From assembly GCA_004114245.1 (NCBI GenBank), contig QZWS01000063.1, forward strand, positions 1 to 31,261: a stretch of DNA of 31,261 nucleotides, read 5' to 3'. Shown here one piece after another: positions 9,520 through 18,106 of the stretch (its first letter is position 1; each line of letters opens with the position of its first letter). Below the pieces are notes generated by a model. It was given only the letters and a program-made list of their open reading frames with translations, was not told where the DNA came from and made no database searches. The translations under genes and the position numbers were made by a program. Source of the DNA: Zoopage sp. CT-All. Its lineage: Eukaryota > Zoopagomycota > Zoopagomycetes > Zoopagales > Zoopagaceae.

Positions 9520-9562
9520 AGTTTAAACATATATGTTTTCAGGCAACCAAACATATACTGCC

Positions 9563-9940
9563 TCATACATCCCTTAGGGGACCAACATACAGTCCATAGC
9601 TGCAATCAAGATTTTTGAACACAACCTCAAAGCTAGAATCATTACCGCCAGTGCCAATTTTCTCTGGAGCATTTGAAGTGCAGCAGCGAACCATTCCTAT
9701 GTTTGAAAAGAATTTCCACTTTCCATTTACTACGTCTAGATCCAGTGGGGTGGTAGAAATAGCCACGGTTTGTGTAGGGTCATGCAAATACTTCTCGTGG
9801 GTAGCTTTTTTCATAGCACGACACCATATTCTTTTGTCAGAAGGTTGATCGGCAGTACCAGCGACATTGCTGGCATAGGCGGCATCTGTGACCAAGACAG
9901 TCAGAGCGAGGATAAACAGAGCCACGGCAAAGGATTTCAT
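9563..9940 (-). CDS. Small secreted cysteine protein, MKSFA family, copy 1
   Basis: Function unknown. The 125-aa product begins MKSFAVALFILALTVLVTDA, a clear signal peptide, followed by ASNVAG and a mature part of about 95 residues. Four mature cysteines sit as one after Trp (RIWC), an adjacent pair (RCC) and one in the near-terminal motif LDCSYGLYVGP. The frame extends upstream to 10123, but the ATG at 9940 matches the two sister genes and begins the signal peptide. The pyrimidine-rich leader is nearly identical to that of copy 3. Signal peptide, last codons and UTRs are much more conserved than the mature centre. Secreted effector, adhesin or inhibitor are all possible; no catalytic motif is visible. 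Confidence 0.75.
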   Translation of the reverse strand: MKSFAVALFILALTVLVTDAAYASNVAGTADQPSDKRIWCRAMKKATHEKYLHDPTQTVAISTTPLDLDVVNGKWKFFSNIGMVRCCTSNAPEKIGTGGNDSSFEVVFKNLDCSYGLYVGPLRDV

Positions 9941-10370
9941 AGCAAGAGATGTGTGGTTGATGTTGTGTTGGATGTTCTGTAGGTGGATGTGCACTTGTTG
10001 AGGGCAGGGGAGGCGGGAGCAGCAGGCAGCAGAGAGGCAGGCGGCAGTTAAAAGAAAAGAGGACAGCAGTCTTCGGCATGCATCACTCAGCCCATGCAAT
10101 CCGCCAATAAGGCACTTTATCACTGGGTTTTACACGCATGGTGGTGGATTGGTAGTGCCAGCAATGGTTCATGTATAATTCAATCACAGTAGATATGGGA
10201 TTGGATATACAATGTGCAGATTCAAATAGATAGACAAGGAGCAATAAATGCCTTTTATGTTACATATTGTGCTATACACCAACTTTAATAGGATGAGCAC
10301 CGACCAAATTTGGATGATCTACAACCAATGGCGTAAACTTATGTTTGTAGACAACCAAGCATACATTGCC
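9941..10370. other. Leader of MKSFA copy 1 and 3' repeat of copy 2
   Basis: On the minus strand, 9941 to about 10070 is the conserved leader of copy 1, including CCTGCCCTCAACAAGTGCAC. The stretch 10205-10345 is the diverged 3' repeat block of copy 2 (CAATGTGCAG, AAGGAGCAA and CCAAATTTGGAT are shared with the unit at 25.8 kb). Nothing else is evident. Confidence 0.65.
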
Positions 10371-10730
10371 TCACACATTTTCTTCCAACAGTCCATAGCT
10401 GCAATCAAGATCGTTGAGTACAGCTTTACCCCTCATAGTATCAGGGTCAATTGCTGTTGGAGTCTTTGTAGTACAGCAGAGAATCCGCTTTAGTTGTATA
10501 TAGCGTGTACTCCGTTTGTGTACCGAGTCTGGATCTCCTCCGCGGCTGGTAACAATCAGGGTGCTTATGGGGTTTTTTGAATACATCTGGTGCGCAGGTT
10601 TGTCCATACCATGACACCACATTCTGGGATAGGGCTGATTGGCAGCACCAGCGACATTGCTGGCATGGGCGGCATCCGTGACCAAGACGGTTAGAGCGAG
10701 GATAAACAGAGTTGTAGCAAAGGATTTCAT
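10371..10730 (-). CDS. Small secreted cysteine protein, MKSFA family, copy 2
   Basis: Function unknown. The 119-aa product begins MKSFATTLFILALTVLVTDA and ASNVAGAANQP, then diverges. It keeps the four-cysteine frame: MWC, an adjacent CC pair and LDCSYGL near the end. It ends LLEENV, without the GP..DV tail of copies 1 and 3. The frame is open to 10994 upstream, but the ATG at 10730 begins the shared signal peptide. Its leader is less similar to copies 1 and 3, so it is the oldest or most diverged member. It is tandem with copy 1 and divergent from NDUFAF6. Confidence 0.75.
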   Translation of the reverse strand: MKSFATTLFILALTVLVTDAAHASNVAGAANQPYPRMWCHGMDKPAHQMYSKNPISTLIVTSRGGDPDSVHKRSTRYIQLKRILCCTTKTPTAIDPDTMRGKAVLNDLDCSYGLLEENV

Positions 10731-11152
10731 GGTGAGAGATGCGTGATTGGTGTTGCGATGGATCTGCTGTCGGTGGATGAGGGCAGCAGGGGCGTATGAC
10801 GTGTGAGCACGGGGCGGTGGGATCTCGGCGATGGCCTCGCAGCGGCGTTTGGATTGTTGGAGAATGCGTATCATAGAAAAAGAAAAATCCCGTGTATACA
10901 TTCTATAGAATATATCGCAAGTCACCATGAAGTACCAATTCCTGGATCGTGTATCACAATTGAATACAGCTACTCGGGGCACAACCCCGGACAAAGAGAC
11001 CTGCTAGTTGTACAGCGCTCTGATCAGTGATCCCCACTTTGTCTCAAACGCCTCCTGGGAGTTCCTTGCAATGGCCGTGCATTGTTTTGTGGCAATCAGC
11101 TGGTGCATTAGCACCTTGCAGCCCTCAAGCACCATCGGCATGCTCCTCTCTG
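10731..11152. other. Divergent intergenic region, MKSFA copy 2 / NDUFAF6
   Basis: This stretch holds the leader of copy 2 and the promoter of NDUFAF6. The NDUFAF6 frame stays open upstream to 11027 but lacks an ATG before 11153. An ATG at 11071 in another frame would need an unconvincing splice to join. No other element is recognised. Confidence 0.5.
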
Positions 11153-12214
11153 ATGGCCCTCGACATCCTTGCGCGCCATGCCCGCTCGGCGTATCTTGCC
11201 GCCCACCTTACCCCGTCCCCTTCGCTCCGCGCCGCACATATCGCGTTATCCGCGCTCCAGGTCGAGCTCTCCCGCATTCCCATACAGGCGCGTGGGTCGG
11301 TGCTGGCGATGCGAGGGCGGCTGGCGTTTTGGTCCGATGCCGTCGACGCCATCACCTCCATCCCCCACCACGCGTCAAAGTCGGAGAATGTCGGTGGCGA
11401 CTGCACGAGCCGGACAACAATGGGGGTGCCACAGCACCCGGTGGCCAGGGCACTGCTCGAGTCGTATCTGGCGGCCCCGATTCCCTGGGGCCGGATGTGG
11501 CTACGGCGCATCGTCGACGGCCACTGCCGTCTCGTTCTCGGCGACGAATCCTTTGATTATAAGCAACCAGAGGAGGCACAAATCCATAGCATTGACGACG
11601 TTGCGATGGACTCCTCTTGTGCTGCCCACGACGCTTCCCGCCCGCTTCCCGCCCGCCGCATTACTACCCTGCATGACCTCACCACCCTCACCCAGCACAC
11701 TCACGCATCCGCACTCACACTCATACTCGCCTCGGCCGGCCATCAGTCTCCCGACATGGACCACATTGTTGCGCATCTAGGCGCTGCACAAGGCATGGCG
11801 TATCTTTTGTCCCGTGTGGCCGCCGACGCCCAGCGACGCATGTTCTATCTCCCGCTTGCTATCGCTGAAAAATACAGTGTCGTGGAAGAGGATGTGTTTA
11901 GGCGCGGGCCTGGTGCCGAGGGGCTGCGCGAGCTGGTTTGGGAAGTGTATGGTGCCGCGTCCGAGCACTTGGACATCGTGCGATCCCTGCTCAAGGACCA
12001 TGAAGCGACGGTGGCCCGCGCAGGTACAGGAGAGGCCGGACGCGTGCCACTCGTTGCGTTGTCAGCTGCAGTTCCCACGGCACGATTGCTGGAGCAGATA
12101 CGGCGTGTGCAGTTTGATGTGTTTGATAGGCGTGTGGTTGCATGGGATTCGCGACCGGCGGATTGGTTGCTGCCCTGGCGTATGTGGCTTGCTCAGCGCC
12201 GACGTAGAATATAG
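11153..12214 (+). CDS. NDUFAF6: NDUFAF6-like complex I assembly factor (squalene/phytoene synthase fold)
   Basis: Human NDUFAF6 is a mitochondrial protein of the phytoene-synthase fold needed to assemble respiratory complex I. The single-exon product of 353 aa follows the family through its length. It opens with ARHARSAYLAAHL and RAAHIALSALQVELSRI. Next come RGRLAFWSDAVDAI and the HPVARALLESY stretch, then WLRRIVDGHCRLV. The core motif HLGAAQGMAYLLSRV is followed by RRMFYLPLAIAEKY. It ends with LLEQIRRVQFDVFD and LLPWRMWLAQRRR. The N-terminus has spaced arginines, suiting mitochondrial import. A catalytic prenyl synthase is less likely because the paired Asp-rich motifs are not intact. The start is set at the first in-frame ATG. 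Confidence 0.87.
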   Translation: MALDILARHARSAYLAAHLTPSPSLRAAHIALSALQVELSRIPIQARGSVLAMRGRLAFWSDAVDAITSIPHHASKSENVGGDCTSRTTMGVPQHPVARALLESYLAAPIPWGRMWLRRIVDGHCRLVLGDESFDYKQPEEAQIHSIDDVAMDSSCAAHDASRPLPARRITTLHDLTTLTQHTHASALTLILASAGHQSPDMDHIVAHLGAAQGMAYLLSRVAADAQRRMFYLPLAIAEKYSVVEEDVFRRGPGAEGLRELVWEVYGAASEHLDIVRSLLKDHEATVARAGTGEAGRVPLVALSAAVPTARLLEQIRRVQFDVFDRRVVAWDSRPADWLLPWRMWLAQRRRRI

Positions 12215-12519
12215 ACGCTGTGTAGACTCCGTATTCATCACACTCGCTTGTTTCTGCAATGCCGCGGTTGTCTGGCATTGATCGATGCACGAACACACTA
12301 GTATCAGCACCCATTTGCAAACGAGACATGATGCTGTTAGGTTCACACTGGCGTTCAGATTGATCGCAAGCTGGTTCGCTCACCCTCGTTTCACATCTCT
12401 TCCTCACAGTGTTGATTTGTACTTGGATTCTCAGCAGATGCTCAGCTAAAGCTATATATAGAGTAGGGGAATTTCGCATCCTGCTGTTCTGTTCATAAAT
12501 CCGCCCACCCACCTCCGCT
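12215..12519. other. Convergent intergenic region NDUFAF6 / PRP5
   Basis: 305 bp between two stop codons, holding both 3' UTRs. An AATAAA-like signal is not obvious; TATATATAG near 12452 is the most AT-rich patch. No gene is supported. Confidence 0.5.
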
Positions 12520-15500
12520 TTACACGACCGAATAGCGGCCTCCACCGCCACCAAGGGAGTTTCGGTTTGCGTCCGCCTCGAGAGCCAGCACAGTTGCCTC
12601 GGCAAGAGCACGTTTCAATTCGGTGCGAGCGCGTTCCATGGAATTTTCGGTATCTGCTTCAATCAGCAAGTATAGCTTTCGTTCTCCAGGCTTGATGGTC
12701 TGATTTGGCGGGACATAAACGCCTTTGGTAGTCACCGAAGCTCCTGTGTGTTCATAAACCGCTGAAATGTTCTCGCGACGCGTGACAGTCCAGCGAGCTT
12801 TTTGCGGATAGTCGTTGATCTCAATCTCAGCGGTATAGTGGCCCTTGGAGCCTATAGTGGAAGGCGCCGTCGGGAGAGAAACAAGCGAGGGAGGCGGAAG
12901 GGTCATCATTTTGGCGGGAGCAGCGCTCGGTGCTGGGAGGCCCTGTGCCTGGTTGATTCGAGCCGCGGCGGCCATGGCCTTTTCTAAAGCCTCGTTTTTG
13001 GCACGCTCAATTGATGTGGCCACAGCGGCGGAAATCTTGGCAGCGGCTGTTGTTGTGCCAGGCGGAATCGACAGGGACGCCTGCTCCACTTTAGCCTGCT
13101 TGATTTCAATCGCTTCGAGTATATCTTCGGTTGCGTCCTCGTCTTCCTCCTCGTCTTCCACCGTTCCGTACGTTTTCTTCTGTGCTTTGCGAACAAAATC
13201 ACGCTCTCGGTCGAGACGATCCAATCCCTTGCCGCCAAAGCCCGAGCTTTTGGTCAGCGCCTGGCCATCTTTCGCCTTCTCAAGATGAGAGTCGACGAGC
13301 TTTTGAACAGGCTCTGGAACAGCAACGCTGCTGGCCATGAGCGCCTTGGCAATGTCCACGGCATACCGATCCTGCGCAGACGTTAAAAACGTGTACGCTG
13401 TGCCCTTGTTGCCAGCACGCCCAGTTCGTCCAACGCGATGGACGTAATCTTCCATGTGATTGGGAGCGTCGTAGTTGATCACGACAACCAAATTTTTGAC
13501 GTCGAGGCCGCGCGCGGCCACACTTGTCGCAATGAGAATTTGAGCCTCGCCCGCCTTGAAATCGACCATCGTCGATTCGCGGTCCATTTGGTCTTTGCCG
13601 CCGTGAAGTGACATGCAGTAGTATCCGCGCCGCATTAGATCGCGAAGGAGATTATCTGCCGCATCCTGGCGGTCGACAAATATCAGCGTCTTGTTCTCCG
13701 TGTCCTCTTCACGATACACCTGCCCAAGAATCTCAAGCAGCCGCATAAACTTGGCCTCGTCTTCAACCACCTCGACTATCTGCGTTATGTCGTCACTGAC
13801 AAGACTACGCGCCCCGATGGTGATCTCTACAGGCTTGGTCAGAATCTTGCGAGCAAGGGCCTCCATCGTTCTCGGAAACGTGGCCGAGAATAAGAGCGTT
13901 TGACGGTCCGGGCGCACGTTACCGACAATGCGCATAACCTGCGGCTCAAAGCCCATGTCAAACATGCGGTCGGCTTCGTCGAGCACGAGATATGTCACTC
14001 GTCTAAGATTTGTTACTCGACCAGAATTGGCGCAGAGCAAATCGATCATACGTCCAGGCGTGCAGACAGCAATTTCGGCACCCCTTTTCATGTCTGCAAT
14101 GTTATCTTTGATAGGCGCTCCACCATACGCACACACAACCTGCAATAAAACAGTTGGGCACAAGCAAAAATGATCAACCTACCCTCAAGTTGAGCGCCTT
14201 GGTGTATATCTTGCATTCGCGGTAAATTTGCACAGCAAGCTCGCGCGTAGGGGTCATAATGAGAGCGATGGGGCCATCGCCTGCCTCCAAAGAGCGCTGG
14301 TCAAGCACATGACGCAAAAGAGGTAGCAGGAAGGCCAGCGTCTTGCCACTGCCGGTCTTGGCGATACCGATCACATCCCGTCCACTCATGATGGCCGGCA
14401 AGGCTTGTGCCTGTACAGGGAATGGCTTTTGAAAGCCAAGCTTTCTTATGGCACCGTAGCTAAATTGACATTTAGCGAACACGTGGAAATGGGTAGGGGC
14501 GCATACCAAGCAGCAGGAAGACCGCATTGGGCCCAGTTTTTGATAGGCTTTGGACAGCGAACGCCCTGCACAAATTAGTCAAGCTGTAAAATGATAATGT
14601 GGGCACACCCACCCTGATTTTTATCCCGTCGAGACTCGTTCGCAGCAAGTCAACCTCAATCTTGGACATGGCGGCGAGCTCGGGAGGCTCAGTGTAGAAA
14701 TCTTTGCGAAACGACTCATACTGCACCTTGGAATGATCCACAGGCTGAACCTCCTTTCGCTTAGACTTTTGTGCAGCACGTCTACATGAAGATTAGCGTG
14801 TGCAAGATTGCGGAGAAAACTTACGCCAAAATATCCTTCAAGTCAAGACTATCCACTTCCTCTTCGACATCGCTCTCGTCGTCAGCACGGGCGGCGATTC
14901 CATGCGTCGCATTGTCAGATGTAAGCTTGAGACTTGCAACAGCGTCCATGGCAACTTCCGCAGCTGCGTGGCGCTTGGCGTCGTCTTGTCGAATCTGAAC
15001 AATTTCCTTGGAGACTTGCGCCATGTAGGCGTCCAATGGATCAACGTCCTGGGCCTCTTCTGCGGCCTCTCTGGGAGCATCGGCAACGCCAGGGATAGGA
15101 GCAGAGGCTGGCTTCTCAGCAACATCATCTCCGTCGTCGTCGTTTTCTAGATTCCATCGGTTCGCCTCCGCGTCCTTCGTTTCCATAGTCGAATCGTCGT
15201 CAGCATCCGCTTTCTCTGCAGTCTCAGCAACAGCGTCATCGCCACTAGTTGCAGCCATACGTTTCTTGCGCCATTCTTCGACTGCTAGCCTCCGCTGCTG
15301 GGCCTTCTCCTCTAGCTCGTCAGTGGTTGCCATTGCACGACGCTCGTTGTCGACCAGGTCGGCAGCAACCACAGAAGTTGTTCGCTCCACAATGTGATAC
15401 CTATGTCGCTGGGCGTCCCATACCCGAGTACGCTCTTTCCTCTCCCTAACAGAAGACACAGAGCGAGGGGCCTGCGATGCTTCTCTACGCTCGTCCCGTC

Positions 15501-16140
15501 GCTCGCTCGCGTCCGAACTCCTGTCCCTTCGACGCTTTCGCGGTGACGAGGCATCCGTGACCTCCTTCTCTATGAGTTCAACTCGAAGAGATGCCTTGGC
15601 AACATCCGCATGGTAATCGCGATCCTCGCCGACGGATATTTTGCGCGAGCGACGCCGCTTATCATCCTCGACTGCATGCGTTGAGTCTCGTTTCGGCGAT
15701 CTGTCCCAGTCACGATCACGATCAGTGTGCCGCTCATGGTGACGACAATCAGGAGATCGTGACCTGCTCCTATTCTGTCGCCGCCTCCGATTATCGCTGT
15801 CGATATGCCTCTGGCGGTGGCCGTCTCTGTCTTCGCCATGCTGGCGATACTCTGATCGCCGTGAATCCGCCCCCCTTCCATCACGACCGTTGCTCGCATA
15901 AAATCTGTCATCTTTGATGCTCTCTGTCGTGCTCTTATTTGAAACGACATTGGCCCAGCGCGCGAGCTCGTCAGGATGCGCGGCGATGGCGCCGTCCGCA
16001 GGACCACCGGCTATGACCGCGTATCTACTTGAATGACCTTGCTCGGCATCTTCACGCCTTTCGTAGTCCGTCTTTCGCTTGCGGCGGGATCCCTCGTTGT
16101 CCTCATCGCGGTACCGTGGCGAAGGGGACCTCTGCGGCAT
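12520..16140 (-). CDS. PRP5: PRP5/DDX46 DEAD-box RNA helicase
   Basis: Prp5 remodels U2 snRNP during prespliceosome assembly. Five exons (14825-16140, 14613-14781, 14507-14565, 14183-14459, 12520-14139) join in phase to about 1,146 aa, close to human DDX46 (1,031). The N-terminal third is rich in Arg/Ser/Asp ([19 protein letters not shown]), then acidic with the conserved [11 protein letters not shown]. The helicase core shows [18 protein letters not shown], Walker A AKTGSGKT (about 548-555), [18 protein letters not shown] (661-664), [18 protein letters not shown] and [11 protein letters not shown]. The C-terminus carries the DDX46-specific [19 protein letters not shown] region. Introns are 43-47 bp. 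The frame is open to an ATG at 16191, but [14 protein letters not shown] at 16140 is the better start and leaves 38 bp to SMP3. Confidence 0.96.
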
Positions 16141-16178
16141 CTTGCAGGAAGATCGTGACGGTCGCTGTCTCCAACGCA
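16141..16178. promoter_or_regulatory. 38-bp divergent gap between PRP5 and SMP3 start codons
   Basis: The two ATGs face away from each other across 38 bp, the same distance as for VTA1/KU70. The sequences of the two gaps are not similar. No TATA box is present. Confidence 0.6.
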
Positions 16179-18070
16179 ATGCTGCTGCCATACTCGCTGC
16201 TCCTTGCCGTGCGCCTCCTCACGGCAATTTACTCGCCCGGATACATCCATCCAGACGAATATTTCCAGAATCCGGAAATCTCCGCCGGTGATGTCCTCGG
16301 CGTCGCGACGTTCCGCGCCTGGGAATGGGATCCTGCTCGGCCGTGTCGCAGCCCCCTGATCCCGTACTTTCGGGCGTTAACTTTTATATCTGACGTCTAT
16401 TGTATGTAAGGCACGCAACAACAGGCATTCCAATACTGCTGCTAAAAGGACTCGAGGCGGCGAAAGACCAATTGCTCGAGCGAGGCGTCGGTTGGCTGCC
16501 CATGCCTATCACACCGGAGACTCTCGTGACGGGGTCCTCGGTGCTAATGGCGTCTCGGATTGCGTTCTTTCTCTACTCCCTCATCATTGGTCTGTGCACC
16601 CCTGCTGGAGTGTTGAAAGTGATGGATGGGATAGATTATGCGCTGGTTTGCATACTTGGACACCTTGACGTTTCAAAACGAACACGGCATTTGGCACTAC
16701 TACTACTGGCATCGTCCTACACCTTTGTAGTATTCCACACCCGGCCCTTCTCAAACACGGTTGAATCCATTCTTTTGGCGCTTTGCTACATGACTCTCTG
16801 TCGCATCGAGGCCACGCCACGGTTACGAAAGGATGCTACTCTAGTGCAAACAAGATCTATGGACGTCCTCGTTCTTGGGATGCTATTTGGTGTGGGGTGC
16901 TTCACGCGTATAACATTTTTCGCATTTGCGGCACCGGTTGGTTTGGCATTTATATACCTTATCGCTCCCAACTTGTATGACCCGTCCCTTGCAGCATTTT
17001 GGCATGCTAACTTATCCTCGCAGGTTAAGGCTACGGTGGACAGGCATCATACAGATCGTCACCCTTGCCTTCGGAATTGGGTTGGCTGCTGGTGCATGCA
17101 TCACCTATGATACGATATACTATCGTGGGTGGCCATCCTCCCTGACCTCGTTCTTAAATTCCGTCGTTTTCACTCCACTAAATAATCTGGCCTACAACAT
17201 TGATGCCGATAATCTCGCCGACCACGGCCTCCATCCCTGGTGGCTTCATCTGGTCGTCAATATCCCGCTATTGTTTGGTCCACTGCCGCTTCTCTTTCTC
17301 AGATCCATACTCTCTGTGTCAAGTCAAGATGATGGATATGGTTCAGATGTGGAGCTCAGAGGGCGACCAAGAACGTCGGTCATAAGGGCGGTCTCGATCC
17401 AATCTGTTGTGTTTGGTTTAAGTGTGCTTTCGGTCTTTCCACACCAGGAGCCGCGGTTCCTGCTCCCTCTACTCCTCCCAATCATCATAGTCGTTAGCCC
17501 AGAGCTTCCCTCGAAAGCATTTAACTATTGGGTAATCGTGCCATGTTTCCATTGTCTGTTGCTGAAGCGACCCAACCTAGGCATCATGGCTCCTGTTCAA
17601 CCTTGTTCTGGGATTTTACTTTGGCGGCCTCCATCAATCTGGCGTCGTTCCTGCCCTCGTCACCCTCCAGCAAAGTATTGCAACCCAAACCGGATCGGTA
17701 GCATTGCACTTTCACAGGACGTTCATGCCGCCAGCGCATCTTTTATTGCGCAACGCAACCAGCGATTTGGAGACGATTGTATTGCGCGACCATGCTGGTG
17801 CGGCTATCAAAGTGGTTGGGGATGCCTTAAAGTCCGACTGCAGATATTTCGACAGGTAAGTGTGATCGCTGCCACACCTTCTAGTCCCCGTATCACTCGA
17901 ACCATAGAGTGCTGCTCATTGCACCAAGCGCAATCGAACACCGAACATACCCAAGACAACTAAGCGTCCTACGCACGCACTGGCCACACATTGACGTGGA
18001 TTTTATCGATCAGATTTTGGAAGACCCGAAGAATTCAATCAGTCTAAATGTGTACAAAGTCCATTGCTAA
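16179..18070 (+). CDS. SMP3: GPI mannosyltransferase IV (Smp3/PIG-Z)
   Basis: Adds the fourth mannose to the GPI precursor in the ER lumen using dolichol-phosphate mannose. Five exons (16179-16363, 16411-16974, 17024-17531, 17581-17855, 17908-18070) join in phase to 564 aa. The GT-C signature HPDEYFQNPE (24-33, with the catalytic Asp) lies just after the first membrane segment, followed by AGDVLG and the PCRS motif. Further marks are HTRPFSNTVES, FTRITF, the HQEPRFLLPLLLP loop and GGLHQSGVVP. Many hydrophobic segments fit a multi-pass ER protein. For intron 1 I prefer the 47-bp version starting GTACTT, because it restores family spacing between CRS and GIPILLLK; a 35-bp alternative would add four residues. 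ALG9, ALG12 and GPI10 are related but fit less well. The stop lies 36 bp from the convergent TMEM94 stop. Confidence 0.93.
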
Positions 18071-18106
18071 TTACATCATTGACAACCTTTTGTCTCATCT
18101 GCCTAA

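Larger units (their letters stand above)
8489..9562. other. AT-rich gene-poor stretch between secreted-protein genes
   Basis: From about 8620 the composition drops sharply to AT-rich, unlike the GC-rich neighbouring genes. Two weak open frames (8872-9120 minus, 9049-9252 plus) overlap each other and have no recognisable motif. A TATAAATA-like element lies near 8664, upstream of the 7940-8488 gene. The right part (from about 9270) belongs to a repeat also found at 25796-26082. It could be decayed mobile-element DNA, but I find no transposase, integrase or terminal repeats. Confidence 0.6.
9270..10070 (-). repeat. Dispersed duplication unit, left copy (inverted relative to 25218-26082)
   Basis: The leader, signal-peptide coding part, last codons and 3' flank of the MKSFA gene at 9563 match the unit at 25218-26082 on the opposite strand. 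Outer flanks match well, for example TGCATGATA near 9280 and 26062 and the segment reading GGTTGCCTG on the gene strand. An internal block at 9358-9519 is flipped (see separate entry). The middle of the coding region is the most divergent part. Confidence 0.75.

Noticed and set aside
11008-11556. 182-aa frame overlapping the NDUFAF6 start
   Set aside because: Different frame from the family-matched product, Arg/Pro-rich and without homology; a shadow.
16376-16410. 35-bp version of SMP3 intron 1
   Set aside because: Shorter than all other introns, and it adds four residues between CRS and GIP; the 47-bp version keeps family spacing.
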